DNA of 64,000 bases from Papio anubis. Taxonomy: Eukaryota > Chordata > Mammalia > Primates > Cercopithecidae. The stretch lies in NCBI RefSeq assembly GCF_008728515.1, contig NC_044981.1, positions 96,628,426 to 96,692,425 on the forward strand. Direction: 5' to 3'. Of this stretch, positions 1 to 12,959 are shown one piece after another. A program made the position numbers and the translations under genes. The notes below the pieces were generated by a model. It saw only the letters and a program-made list of their open reading frames with translations, was not told the origin of the DNA and made no database searches. How positions within the stretch are numbered: the stretch's first letter is position 1; every line of letters begins with the position of its first letter.

Positions 1-1329
1 TTCAGTTCTTGAGTGTTGGCTATTACATTTGTTTATCTACTTTACTCACCATGCACAAAATATATAGTAGCAACACCATGAAGTTTTTCCAAAGCTACGA
101 TTATATATCTCTAGTGAAGTGAGGCTCAGAAGACCTTCTTCACACAGATCTCAACAAACTGCTGCCCTTATACCAATTGCTCTCTTTCTTGAACTTGCAA
201 AATCACAGCTGGGTCTCCTTATGAAAAGAGAGCAGATAATAATTGCACTAAATATGCATTAAATTACTTTGCAAAATGATAGTGGCATTCATTATAAATC
301 CTGTGTTTGAGGAGTTTAATCAGCTATTTAAATTTTCATCAGGATGCAAGTCGACATGTGAGTTCTTGGCCAAAGGCATTCTATTTACCACATAAATATT
401 TGTTAAGTAAGAAAAGCACAGGCCCCTACATTTTCCTAGGGTTTCAGAGGCACACAAGCATTTCTCAGGAGCAATAAATAAAAACATGAAATTTTTAAAA
501 ATCAAACTTGAATTTTGATACATTGTTTAGCTGGCAACTATGTTTCCTATGAATAATATGCCACTTCACAGTGATTTTATATTAATACTCATTAGGAAAT
601 CAAGTTTAGGAAAGTGGAATTAGAGAACATAGAAAATGATAGTAAATTGTATTATAGAAAAGCAGCTAATAAATGCAAAGCAAGTGATTTGCTGATTGTA
701 TCACAAGGTTTTATTTTAGTTTCTTCTATGTTAAATCTTGTATACACCAGAGCACTTAAACCAAAATGAAAATGGAATATTTGAGGTTATAGTATTTTAT
801 TTTCCCATTTACCTATCCTGAATTACATATAGAGTTTGGACCTATGTTGATTAGCTTCAGAAATCAAAGTTGGTACATTCTCAGTCTGCTGGACTTCAGG
901 AAGGGGATTAAGGGGAAAATGACTTCTGTCTTCATCACAGCAAGTGATTCATTTATGAAGGCCTAGGTATCATGCAAGTGCTGGCAAGAAGAACAGGAGG
1001 GAGGGAAGGAGAGGAGAGAAATGAACTGAGATCACCTTGAATTGGCTGGGACTGACTGGTTTCTAGATAACTAGATGAGATTTTTAAAACTTTTTCCTGG
1101 AATAGTTTAGCATTCTGAGTGAAGGGTAGGAATAGTGAATGTCTGTAAAAAATATAAATGAGACTGCTCAAGAGGAAAAGGGAGAAAGAAACATATCTGG
1201 ATATTGTGCTTTTGCTCTTTGAATGAGAGTTTGTAACACAGTGGATGTTTACATTTTCATTTATTATTACACTTTTAATATCTGCTATTACTCTGACTGG
1301 TATAAAATAATACAACTGGAAAGGACATT
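1..1329. other. Upstream intergenic DNA, nothing recognised
   Basis: AT-rich sequence with stops in all frames. The longest open stretches are 120 codons or less, with no codon bias or recognisable protein similarity. No repeat family was identified with confidence. Confidence 0.6.
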
Positions 1330-1341
1330 AGAAAATTATTT

Positions 1342-1646
1342 TATTTTTATTTTTATTTTTTTTTTGAGATGGAGTCTCGCTCTGCTGCCCAGGCTGGAGT
1401 GCAGTGGCCGGATCTCAGCTCACTGCAAGCTCCGCCTCCCGGGTTCACGCCATTCTCCTGCCTCAGCCTCCCGAGTAGCTGGGACTACAGGCGCCGCCAC
1501 CACGCCCAGCTAGTTTTTTGTATTTTTTAGTAGAGACGGGGTTTCACCGTGTTAGCCAGGATGGCCTCGATCTCCTGACCTCGTGATCCGCCCGTCTCGG
1601 CCTCCCAAAGTGCTGGGATTACAGGCTTGAGCCACCGCGCCCGGCC
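1342..1646 (-). mobile_element. Full-length AluY-type SINE, cercopithecid-like
   Basis: A complete dimeric Alu in reverse orientation, with the oligo-T end first and the GGCCGGGCGCGG head at the right end. It is flanked by a perfect 12-bp target-site duplication, AGAAAATTATTT, at 1330-1341 and 1647-1658. Low divergence marks it as young. The variants GTGGCCGGATCTCAG and CAGGCTTGAGCCACCG differ from human AluY (usually CAGGCGTGAGCCACCG) and match what I recall of the Old World monkey AluYR lineage. The lineage call is from memory. Confidence 0.93.
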
Positions 1647-1729
1647 AGAAAATTATTTAGACAAATCTCCCATTCCCTTTGCAGGAGATAATTTAAACTG
1701 TAAATGTGCAGCCTCATGAAAGGTATGTG

Positions 1730-1880
1730 ATTATTTTGTGCACTCTGTTGTATCCACCAGAATTGAAGTTCAGTAATGAGAAGGACTTTTCTGTTCTATT
1801 GTCACTGTATTTACTCCTTTAACCTAGAATGATACCTAGAACACAGTAGATGCACAACAATTATTTTTTGAATGAGAGGG
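1730..1880 (+). mobile_element. L2 LINE 3' end fragment
   Basis: It follows the L2 3' end in order: a degraded 'TTCTGTTCTATTGTCACTGTAT' region, then CCTAGAACACAGTAGATGC, then a run ending TTTTTGAATGAGAG, equivalent to the 'tgcctggcacatagtaggcgctcaataaatatttgttgaatgaa' consensus. It is an old, diverged fossil. Confidence 0.65.
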
Positions 1881-2351
1881 TGAAGAAATGAATGCATGTG
1901 TCCTTAGGAGACTAATGAAATGAAATGGGGGCAAATGGCTTTTTAAGTCAGGAAGTACACTGTATTTTCAGGGGTTTGCTCTGAGTAGAGTAAAGCTACA
2001 AATTGAATTGTTAGGGCTACTATTCCTAAGAGAAAGGGTAAAGATGACAGTGCTTTTTAAAAGTTTATGTGTGTGTGTGCGTGTGTGCATCTCTCTTCTT
2101 CAAAGGCGTCATTGCTAGCAGAGATGGGTATCTTTATAATTGAAAGACATTTGAAAAAATGATTGGCAGCCAATTATTTTTGTAATTATTCATGTATACA
2201 GACATTCCCTTGTTTTCTAACTGCAAGTCTTTTGAAGGCATTGGCTAGCAAATTGCCTTTAATGCAGAGTGTCATTCAAAACCTTGGCTCCAAAAGTCTG
2301 AAATGCTGGTCTACCTGCCATTGCTAACCAGGAATATAATACTCCCCTCCC

Positions 2352-2458
2352 AGGCAAATATCTTTACTTCACTGGACCTCAATTTCTTCATCTATCGATT
2401 GCAATTTAGGCTGTTCTGGGAGAGCTCCAAGATTCTTTCTAGCATAATAGCCTATGAA
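2352..2458 (+). mobile_element. MIR-family SINE fragment
   Basis: Contains TGGACCTCAATTTCTTCATCT, the conserved MIR core, followed by the diverged downstream part ending near 'agattctttctagcataatagcctatgaat'. Ancient, with no visible target duplication. Confidence 0.5.
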
Positions 2459-2858
2459 TTTGCATTCTAAGATCTACTTTGACTACTGCTTGCAGCTTAG
2501 AATATATTATTATGTAATACTTCTGTGCATTTTAAAAATGCGCCTCCTCCTCCTCTTTGCTCTTAGTTGTCAGACTTCAGTTGACCAAGTGGTACTACCA
2601 TGTCTCTGCTCCTCTCCCACCGGGAAGTTGAGTTGGGTAGAACTTCCATGTCAGTGGACAATGTTTCAGGCACACATACTTATCATCATTGAGGCCAGCT
2701 GGTGAGACAACTTGACTATGGGATTAATGTCTCTGTCTTTCCAACCAGTGTTAATAGGACTCAGAAGTCAGTCATGTCAGTCATGACACTAACAAGAAGT
2801 TAGAAGTAAGATATCTTTAAGTTCATACCTCAAAGCAATGTGGGAGATAGGTCCCTCC

Positions 2859-2863
<5 letters not shown>

Positions 2864-2900
<37 letters not shown>

Positions 2901-2935
2901 TCTCTCTCTCTCTCTCTCTCTCTGTGTACTTGAAT

Positions 2936-2976
<41 letters not shown>
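2864..2976. repeat. Compound (CT)n/(GT)n microsatellite
   Basis: A CT tract of about 60 bp with two CTTT interruptions (2864-2923) is followed by about 40 bp of uninterrupted GT (2937-2976). The 14-bp unit GTGTACTTGAATGG sits at 2924-2937 and again at 2973-2986, bracketing the GT tract. The open frames here on both strands (Ser-Leu, Arg-Glu and Cys-Val repeats) are translations of the repeat. Confidence 0.95.
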
Positions 2977-2980
<4 letters not shown>

Positions 2981-2986
2981 GAATGG

Positions 2987-5900
2987 GTGCATGCACGTGA
3001 GCCTCCACCAGCACAAAGGAAAAGAAGATATAGTCCTAAAACAGAAAACCATCAATCCTTTCATAAATATAAACATTCTTATAAGCAAAATGAGAGCAAA
3101 ATTTTTTAGCACCACAGCAGTGCCAACTAGTTCACAAAGCATCTCACTAGTTGTACAGGAAAAGATTAACTTCGAGCTCTAGTCTGTTCTCTAGGATGAT
3201 GAGAAGTTTTGTCTATTCACAATATCTTTAATCCTTCTATCCGCTTCTATGTACTTCAGGATAATGGCTCTGCTACCAAAATCTTTCCTGATTTTGAGCC
3301 TCATTTCCTTTTCCTTTCTTCCATTCATTTGGTTTTAATCATACACTTTTAAAGCCTCTTAAAATTTTCTCTTTTCAATGTATTTAATCACTTTTCTATA
3401 AGTACATGTAAGATGATTTTTTAAAAATCCACTCTTTTAAATAATTTTAAGTTAATCATACTGATCGTGTTCTCACTCACTCCTTCTCTCATAAAATTGA
3501 GGATTGTGAGATTCCCTTGGCAAGGATTAAATGTTGATGTGGTTAATCGGAACAGCTGTTTATCTGATATTTGGAAACTCACTGGAGCAATATCCGGTTT
3601 TCAAGGTAAATAAATTTACCCCTTTCCCTCAAAATTGTTGAACATTTTGAATTTTCAAAGTCAATGCCTGCCAGCTCTCCTGGTTCTGTCTTATCAACTC
3701 ACAATTATCTGCAAATCTTTATCAACAGCCCTGGTGCCAGGTTCCTGGAAAATAAAGGGCAAAGAGATTTAAGATACTATCTCAGACTTCAGGGGAGAGA
3801 GAGATCATAAACATAAATATATATTTAAAACTATACACTAGTAGCACATTCTCAATATTCAACATAAGTGAGGCAAATAAAAATTACTACAGGAGTTCAG
3901 AAGTCAAAGCTGGGGCAGATGACTAGCTCCCCATAGAAACAGAGCAATGGTTTTCTAGGCTTTAAACATGTGTCTGGAGATGCAGCTATTTGAGAAAGTG
4001 ACCCACGCACCCCTAAAGGATTCACAGGTGGACTTCATAAACATCAAGAATTTTTTGAAATCGCCTGGGAATTTTTGCTTTTATGTTCTTATTTTTTCCT
4101 GAGAGAGTCTGTTTTCCAGTTCTGTTTATGCCTGAGGCTCCTGACTCTCCATGTAGGATAACTTCTGCCCAAGAACTTTGCCCATTCTGGTTCTTAGGCT
4201 GTTCATCTCCACTCTGACCTAAACACTACATCCATGATCTGAGTTTCTGCTTTATAAATCTGTGCGTAAATTCTTACCTTATGTCTCAGATTCCCACTAA
4301 CTGAACTTCTGTTTGGCTTATATAAATGAGTTTCTCTCTGAACCACCACTTTTACCTACATGATCTCCCAGAAAATGAATTTTCTGTCCCTGAACCAACT
4401 TCTCAGAGCTGGTTTTCTGATATCGTCTACCAGGTTTCCAAATGCTAGCCACCTGTCTTCTTGTTCTTTTTGTTAATAGCCAATGATCCTGGCTTGAACA
4501 GATGCTTTGAATCTTAGATAAGGTATAGGACTTTTGGCTAGTCATGTTTTAGTCCAGCCTGTCTTTTTCCCCTGATTAACTAATCTGCAAATTTCAGATC
4601 TGCCTTTGGACATATGATCTAATATTTTAAGCTATTAAGGTCTTTAATCCTTGACATTGTTATCCAACCCTTTAGTGTCTTAGATAGAAATTGTATATAA
4701 TCCTAGATTTTCTTAACCTTCAGGCCTTAAACAAGCTCTTCAAAGTAATTTACCTAATACAAACTGAGGTGGGCAGTAGAGCACTATCGAGAAGTGTAGA
4801 AAACACTTCAGTAAGAGGTAGGGGAAACAATTTAAGCAAATTAGAGAGGTAGAAATCCTATAACATGTTGAGGAAGGAACAAATAATTATGTGACATAAT
4901 AAATATTCTAATTATATAGTGATTTTGATTAGAATAAGGAGTTGATATTTTTATTTACAATATCCTCTGGAATAGAGCTTCTTAAATTAAAAATTGTACA
5001 AAATCTTAAGATGTTGTTGGCAATATTGGTGCCTAAGAGTCATTATTTAATGCTTTTAATGAGTTTCTATTTGTAGATGATTCAAAATTCAGTATATCTA
5101 TTACGCAAGTACAATCTTTATGGTACTTAGCTTCCGATGGGTTCTTGCACTGTTTTTACCATCACATTATATTTTAGAGCTACCATATGGTGGTAAAATG
5201 CCAAGATTCCAAACTAAACCTCGTTTCCTGAAATAACACACATTGGTAATACCCCATAATTGTCACACCAGTGATTTTCTACAATGCTGTAAAGTATCAG
5301 AAGGAATTCATTTTATTTGGCAGTTTTATAATTCTAAATGTGTTTTTATTATCTAAAATATGGATATTTTAATTTTGAGTTACTGTACCATGGGATGTTT
5401 TTGTTTTATAAAATTGTTAACAGCATAAGCCCTGACTTTTAATTTAAGGTAGGTTTAGCTTGTAATTTTTGGAGTACTTTTATGACTAGAAGCCATTTTT
5501 TCAGTTACAATTAAAGTTATATTAAGTGAATCTTGTAAAATGTAACACCATAAACTGTTACAGTGGTGCTAATCTGATAAATCGCAAAAGCAGTGAATGT
5601 CATTAGCACTTTAAACACATGGAAAGCAAACATAAAGGAACATATATAAGCAAACATAATGGTAGCCCTTAAAATTTGAAATGATGAGCAGTGATGTTAA
5701 CTTACAGGCTTAGTATCTTCTGAGATTCTTGCAAGGAGGTTAGATGTCTCAAATATATGTTGGTCTATTTATTAGAAGAGGAAAAATACCAAATATATTT
5801 CACTAAATATTTGCCTTTGAAGAAAAATGAAGCTATGACTTGGTTAACTGAGCATTTACCTGCAAACAGAGAAGGATAGAAAAAAATGTGTGGGAAACAT

Positions 5901-8900
5901 AGTAGGTCTCTGATAAATGTATATTAATTGTGTGAACCATAATATTATTATTGGAGCCATCCCACTTATTCTCCAGACCTTCTCTAAGCTTCCCTAGGAA
6001 TTCCCTTATAGATCTATATTGGGTAGTATGGTCCAAAGAACACCTAGCACATGAACACAGGATTGAATTCCTTTGAGGCCCGGAGCTTCCCTTGAAGAGG
6101 AACAGCTAAGGAGCCCCTTAGTTAGTGGTGGTTAGTGTAGCAGCATAGATCAGGACTGCATACGAGTATTCTACAATAGTCCACACCTCTGTAGAGTCGG
6201 GAATGAGGTCCAGCCCCAAAGGAGGTCACTTCTCTAACATGCTTGTCTTAACTAAATTATGTCTGAGAAAGTTTGTGACATGCAAGCTACTGAACTTTCT
6301 ATCCAAAATAATATTTTTTCCCTAAAATCAAAATAGGAAATTATTTTTATATATCCATGCCCTTTCAAACACAATATGAAAAATAATCCATCATAATTTT
6401 GAAGTCTTCTTAAAGCAAGGGAAAGACAAATGCTTCTATTTGAATAGAACCGTTAAATTTTCTTATTAATGCACTTAGTACTATATGTTCAATGCAAAAT
6501 ATACCTTAACAGATTTTTGATTTGCAATCTTAATTTGGTCTATCCTCATATACTTTTTCTTCTCTTGATAATTTGATTCAAAAAGTTCTTCCTCAACATG
6601 GAAAATTGCAGTTTTAGTAGATATGGATTTTGAGACAATCTTCTGGTGGAAAATTGGGAATGTGTGTGAGAAGTAATACTTCGGATAGAAGAGGAGCCCT
6701 GGTGAAATGCAGAGAAGAAATCACAGATGAAGGATGGTCCTGTTGCTTCGCCCTGAAATCACAGTATAGTGTCCCAGGTTTCTAAAAGAAATAAAAAATG
6801 GTAAATCTTAGAAATGTAATTGTTCACAGTATATCATACTATGAAAGATAAGTCATCATCTTGGGAAAATGTAAATTTGTTTCCCTTTTTAATCTTATTT
6901 ATTTATTTATTGATCAAGGCAGAAGATAAAAACAGATTGAGTAGTCCCTGATCTTATCGACACAGCTAACATCACGTCTTGAGAAGGAAGCATCTTTTCC
7001 AACTTTCTTGCATAAAGACAAATAAAGCACTGGTGGTCAGCAATGCATAGTGGCAGGTTTCACAGGTTGCTTTAAGACTGAGGTAGGAAGATTATGCAAA
7101 TAACCCCAAGCCTTCTCTGTTAGATGCAGAGCAGTTAAAAGTGTCAGAGATTTTCAGAAAGTCTGGCCTAGATCTTCTTCTGTATTCTAATTTGTGCTGG
7201 CATTGGTTAGGTTCATGCACGAAGTTAATTCTGCATAACTAACTGTCTCTTTGTTTTGGGGCATGTTTGTTGGGTGGGATTAGGTGTTCATAAAATCTAC
7301 TCCTCTGTAATACATTGAAAATGTTACAAGACTACCCACAATGTTATTGTTGCTGTTGCATTTTTCTCCTTTTTTCTCAATATATGAAGTGCCTATATTA
7401 TTTTGGTTTTGTTGGGTATCTGGAAGCAGAACTCAACAATGTAGGTCAGAAGAGCAGAAAGACAGTGAACATTTTTATACAAGACCAAACTCCACTTCAA
7501 TATGTCACAGATTGCAACAAAACAAAATTCATTAATAAGCCTCTCACTAAAACAATGAGGACAGAAGATCCTGAAGTAGCTCCAGTAAGGAAGAAAAGGA
7601 AAATGAGAATTAATTGTAGAGTATCAGTAATTATTCATTTAAAATATATTATGTGCCCTTGCTAGTCTATTTAATGTTAGAGTTTCCTTTTATTTTGGTT
7701 AATATTAAAACATTTATAGGGTTGTCACAGATACCCCTATGTGATCAATTTCCTAAACCCACGTCATAGTCCTAAATTCCTCAAGAGAGAATTTGCTTAC
7801 AGCAGGGTGTTTTAATAACGTACTAGGACTTAGAGACAGACTACTATTTTATTCCTGAAGTGTTGTTTCTAAGATTAAAAGAGGCCCGTACTCTGACTTT
7901 TTTACTGGGAAAAGGGAAAGTATTTTAACCAATACATCCAGCCTCTTTCATCTCATCTTCTCTTATTTCCAAGTGGTAGTTAGGCACATGTAGATTTGGA
8001 TCATACCGCTAACAGATGTCAGGAACATGGTGTTCAACCAGCTGAACTTAAGTCCCATACAATAATATTCATGAGCTAACATACATCGGGCAATATTAAG
8101 GAATACATCCTGTCAGTATTACCTGCTGTATTCTTTGTTTTCTGATGTCATCAGGTCTTATGATTTTTTTAACATACTGCAGCCATTTAAGAGTATAATA
8201 CACCCCATGCCAATTTGTTATTCATAATTAGCGATGCCATGTACGGAACAGCCAACAGTTAGCTCTATCCACCAGCCACCCTCACACCCATGCAGATGTG
8301 AGAGAGAATTGCTACTCTGAGAGGTCAAACTCCTAAAACATATGTCTGGTAAGCAGGGCTAACATAGCTTAAAAATTCATTAATACTTGATATTTTATTT
8401 TCTTCCTCTGTTGCTGAATTCAGCTTTGAATAAAGTCAGTTTTGCCTTGAGGGACAATCTGTTGATTAATAATAATAAATATAAGTAGACCACTTTAACA
8501 CAGCTATCATTCTTTTTTGAGGATGGAGAGCAAAAACAGCAGTAATTTTTATCAGTATGGGCCCAAATTAAAAAGATATGGTACTTTGATTTTCATATTT
8601 TAATATTTCTTTGAGTTTAAATTTTGTGTTATACTAAACTGTGAATGTGACTATGAAGTAGAACTCTTTGTCAACTCTTGTATAATATTTACCCTGAGCA
8701 AGAAATGAACTTTTATTGGTTTTAAATCACTAACAATCGGAATTGCTAATTATCATAGCAATGCTGAAGCATAGCCCTTTCCTTTCTTATTGCATAGCTT
8801 TGATTGCTATTTGGTTTTCCTTCCACACTGCCCACTGTATCTCTCTTAGTTTTATCTTAAGTTATGTATTAGCCATAGCCCCCAAATCCTTTCCTTTATT

Positions 8901-9347
8901 AGCAGACAATTTTGGGTCTGGTTTTCAGTCATTGGGAGTTCACCCAGGAATTAAGATAATTGTGTGCTTTCCTCATTATACCATGGTGACCTACATTAGT
9001 GTGTCTAGTGTTAACATAGAAGCCTGGTCTTAGACTCTTTGTATTCAAGCTGAGAGAACAGAAAGGCATTAGTAGGTAATTTTATTATCAACACTGAATA
9101 CACTTTAGAATAATCTGGAAAGCTTTCAAAAATATATTTATGCCCAGCTCCTATCCAATACTACTTCATCAGGTAAGGATGCGTAAGCAAGCTTGGGCAT
9201 TTGAAAAGCTGATGCTTCTACTGTGCAGGTAGAGTTGAGAATCCTCTCCCAAGAAGTAAAGAGAGGTATGCATTATCCTGAAACCTGTCAAGAAAAATCT
9301 CTCTGTGTGTTCTGAGAAACACTGCTTAAACTTTATAATTAATGAAT
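2987..9347. other. Intergenic stretch, mostly unrecognised
   Basis: AT-rich, with no credible gene. Weak L2-like similarity, reverse orientation, occurs around 3715-3900 (CTGGTGCCAGGTTCCTGG onward). A faint L2-end-like motif lies near 5895-5945. A short ATTT run is at 6895-6912. The open frames at 7315-7665 and 8743-9033 have no recognisable domain and fall in ordinary AT-rich DNA. Confidence 0.5.
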
Positions 9348-9351
9348 GACA

Positions 9352-9641
9352 TTTTTTTTTGGACGGAGTCCTGCTCAGTCACCCAGGCTGGAATGCAGTG
9401 GCACGATCTTGGCTTACTGCAACCTCCCCCTCCCGGGTTCAAGCAGTTCTCCTGTCTCAGCCTCCAGAGTAACTGGGACTACAGGTGCACGCCACCATGC
9501 CCAGCTAGTTTTTGTATTTTTAGTAGAGACAAGATTTCACCATATTGGTCAGGCTCATCTCAAACTCCTGACCTCAGGTGATCCACCTACCTCAGCCTTC
9601 CAGGGTGCTGGGACTACAGATGTGAGCCACTGTACCCAGCC
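9352..9641 (-). mobile_element. AluS-like SINE
   Basis: Reverse-oriented dimeric Alu: a T tract, then CACCCAGGCTGGAATGCAGT, the middle linker with TTTTGTATTTTTAGTAGAGA, and a GTGAGCCACTGTACCCAGCC end. It carries more substitutions than the copy at 1342, so it is older. A short possible target duplication GACAT lies at 9348-9352 and 9642-9646. Open frames inside it are Alu shadows. Confidence 0.92.
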
Positions 9642-9754
9642 GACATGTATCTTAGATTGCAGCATTTTGGCTGGTGAAAAATGATCAATACCATTTGGAT
9701 ATCAATTTTATAAATTATTCATTATATTATTTACTTGTTTTGTTTCTTGATTAA

Positions 9755-9898
9755 TATTTGCCTCCCCAACAAGACTGTAGGTTATACAAGATCAAGGATT
9801 TTGTCTTTATTTGAGAACATTGGCTTTTTTCCTCAGGGCTTGGAGCTATGACCAACATATAATTTATATTCAATAAATACTTGCTAAATGAATAAAAT
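9755..9898 (+). mobile_element. L2 LINE 3' end fragment
   Basis: Runs from AACAAGACTGTAGGTTATAC through GATTTTGTCTTTATTTGAGA to TCAATAAATACTTGCTAAAT plus GAATAAA. This is the characteristic order of the L2 3' terminus ('...aagggcaggGaccttgtct...caataaatatttgttgaatgaa'). Confidence 0.75.
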
Positions 9899-9989
9899 AT
9901 CAATGTAAATCAACAATGAGAGATGAATAGCAATTGTGAGAAAAAATTTTCCAAAACATAACAAAGGTCTGTGTAATAAGATACCATAA

Positions 9990-10640
9990 TAAAACACAAA
10001 TACTATAATAAAAAATGATGGCCAAAAGATGTATACAAACAATTCAACAATTCACAGAAGAAATACATAATGACGAGTTATTAACTACTAAAAAAAAACT
10101 TGCTGTAAGCAAATTAATATGTTACTTTTCAAATTAACATGTTAGTTATGTACAGTTTTATGTATCAGATTAGCAAAGATTACTTAAAGGTATTTTTCAA
10201 TGCCGAATAGGGTATAGTTTGATGAGGACTCTCAAACCCTACCAGTAGAAGTGAAAATTAGGATAACCTTTTGGAAAAGCAACTGGGAGTTATATATAAA
10301 GAACCCTAAGGATGTTAATTCCTGTTGATCAGTAAATCTCTTTCATGGCATATATTCTTAGGAGATAAAAATCAATTTTTAGTCGAATATTTGCACATGT
10401 GGTTATTTATCTTAGCATTTTTCAAATAGCAAAGATTGGAAATAGTCTTTCTTAAACAATAGAAGAATTAAAATATATCACAATATATCCTCATATGAGA
10501 ATGTAATAATACCATAAAAACCACTGTTGAAAATATTAATGACAGGGGAAATGTTACCATTATAATATCAAGGGAAGTAGTACGATAAAATACTAAGAAT
10601 CTTGCTTTCAAACATATAAATTTGTGAAACATTAATTTGG
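9990..10640 (+). mobile_element. Decayed ancient L1, ORF2 3' portion
   Basis: Diverged but colinear with the end of L1 ORF2 and the region after it. In order, it shows equivalents of 'caaatggccaataagcac', 'gatgaggactctcaaacc...gtagaagtgaaa', 'tttggaaaagcaa' (about 10271), 'gcacatgtggttatttat...caaatagcaaagattggaaat' (about 10393-10443) and 'acaatagaagaattaaa'. Many indels and stops; no frame survives. Subfamily not assigned. Confidence 0.6.
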
Positions 10641-10712
10641 GTGTTTGTTAATTTTTTTACAGTTAGTTGTGTACTTGCAAAATTCTACATCTCATTTTAC
10701 CTTGTATAATCT

Positions 10713-10880
10713 GACCATTAACAATAACAGATGTTTACACAGATCATGTTCCATGTGAGAGGCACTATTCTAAGCACTTTATTTTTAAAACTTACTAAAT
10801 AGGCATGATTGTTATCTTCATTTTACAGATGAGGACATGTAAGCAAGGAATGATTAAGTAACTTGACTCATAAGCTTGGA
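10713..10880 (-). mobile_element. MIR SINE, reverse orientation
   Basis: Matches the reversed MIR consensus in order: GAGGCACTATTCTAAGCACT, then CATTTTACAGATGAGGACAT, then a diverged equivalent of 'taagtaacttgcccaaggtc' (TTAAGTAACTTGACTCATAA). Ancient copy. Confidence 0.75.
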
Positions 10881-11483
10881 ATCTGTGCTTTTACAGTATT
10901 TTTTTTTTTTTAAGTCAAAGAAAGCCAGTCTAGGAAATACTTTTAGGTTCTGAGGATGTCTGTATTAGACTCCACACATTGGACAGGGCTTAACCAAGGA
11001 CTGGAAGAATTTAAGTTTTGTGGTAGTAGAGGGCTTTTATAGATCAAATCCAATCTCCTGCCTTTTTGATGAATAAAAATTTACATCTGCTTCGTTTAAG
11101 GGCAGAAACAGAGACACAGACCACTCCTGACCACGTCTCTTGTAGTCACTGATGGTTAACTAGAAGCTTCCCGGACTACCTGTCATGAATGACAGGCTAC
11201 TACCCCTATTCTGGGCAAGACAACTTTGGAAATAGCACATGCAGTCTTCATTGAACCTCAAAACCATGAGCTCTGCTGTGACTTGCTGACTGTGCCTGCT
11301 TGTAACTAGAATAGGGAAAACCAACCTCAGTTCATGAAATGTTTCTGCACTGCTGAGTACCCTGTTCTCTTTCCACATTTATTCTATTACAAGTATCAGA
11401 GAAACATTAGGTAGAAGGGAAAAGGGCTGGTGAGAATTAAATCACACCTCTCGGTTGAGCAGACTGAAGAGTTAGAAATTGTA

Positions 11484-11563
11484 TTAGGTTGGTGAAAAAG
11501 TCATTGCGGGTTTTGCCATTAAAACGAATGACAAAATCCGCAATAACTTTTGCACCAACCTAA
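11484..11563 (+). mobile_element. MADE1 mariner MITE (miR-548-like hairpin)
   Basis: An 80-bp near-perfect palindrome bounded by TTAGGTTGGTG and its complement CACCAACCTAA, flanked by a TA dinucleotide on each side (11482-11483 and 11564-11565). Length, termini and TA target duplication all match MADE1, the miniature Hsmar1-derived transposon. The arms pair over almost their full length, with a short loop around CCATTAAAACG. The human miR-548 family arises from copies of this element. Whether this copy is transcribed and processed cannot be told from sequence. Confidence 0.95.
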
Positions 11564-11565
11564 TA

Positions 11566-12950
11566 TGACATGTTGTGTAGCAGTTTTATATCTGGTTTTC
11601 CAAAGATGTCACTCAAAGATTTTATCAGCAGAAAGGCTGACATCCAAATCCACTGTTAAACTATCAGCTCAGGCCAGGCCCTTGCTGTTACTCTCAGTGC
11701 AAATAAGTTACTCTGTATAAATCTAAGCTTATATTATGATGGTGCTAAGATTTGCTGACTTTAGATATTTCTGAACATTTTAGGGTACATTTTGTTCTAT
11801 TTTCCTGAAACAAAATTGTTTTTGATATTTTTATTTAAAAACACGTCATTAGAAACCTTTCCTAAGGCGGTGGTGAGATTTTCTTCATAGTGCCTTCAGT
11901 TAATAAAGCATTTGGGAATAATGAAGGATGAAAATCCACAGTAGAAATGTAAAAATCCTTATATTAATGAAAAGTAACATATTATTGGATGCTTCATGGA
12001 ATTTTCCATTGCCAAATCAAGGCTCATTATTCGGCACCTGAGTACCACAATCCCTAGAGTTCCATGGCATGTTTTAACAATAAGACGAATGTCCCATTTT
12101 GTTTTATGAAACCTTGTTTTCCCTTTCTGACAGCCTTTTTCTCGCTAGCTTTTACTGTGCTCTCAGAGATTTGCACCTTCAAATATAAATTCCCTTAAGC
12201 CATATCTTTTTCAGTTGTGTGGGTTGAAGCAGGGTAGGGGCATTGCCATCATATGAGAAATAGTTTAGTAAGTCTTGCTAGAAAATCTTCATTGGAAGAT
12301 TTTCAAATGTGTAATAAAATAGTTCTTACGTTGGGTTTAGGATGAAAACCATGACATCTATAGCAAAAACTTCATGGTGTTTTGAGACCTGATTTATTTA
12401 ACAGTTCTTGTCCTTTCTGATCTCAATTGTGAACAGACATCTTGAGCAATATGTATTGAATTGCCTTCATTGATCCTCCTCTCAGAAATAATTTCTCCCT
12501 ACTGTGTTCTCTAACCAGACTTTTAATGTGACCCTCTGTTTTCTGTTTGTAATTGTGCACAACTCTCTTGCTCACTAAATCATAGTAGGTGGGAAAAAAT
12601 GAGTTATGGCTCATTTATGATTCTATCCTGCATGTTTAACACAGAGCCTGAAACAGTATAGGGGCTCAGTTGGTTTGCTTGAATGGAATTAATTGAATCG
12701 ATAGGATCAATGCGTTAATACCAAGTAGTGATTTCAGTTTAATTCTATGAAGGACCAAGATTCTTATCAGGTCACAGAAAGAGTGAAAATGTATTTTGAA
12801 TAAATTTCAAATGCTAAATTAAGGTTTACTATTAAGTGTAAATCTATCAAAATTTTAAAAGAATTTCATATTGACCATAAATATAAACCTTATAGATTTT
12901 AAGAAATTAAAGCAATGTAATCAATATTTTTGACAAAATGCATTAAGATA
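11566..12950. other. Intergenic stretch, nothing recognised
   Basis: Unique-looking AT-rich sequence without a gene or an identifiable repeat. Confidence 0.5.
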
Positions 12951-12959
12951 GCAGAGATA

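Noticed and set aside
10980..11000. GGACAGGGCT considered as a second RE1 site
   Set aside because: The left half (TTCAGCACC) is absent and the position is 29 kb upstream in ordinary AT-rich DNA.
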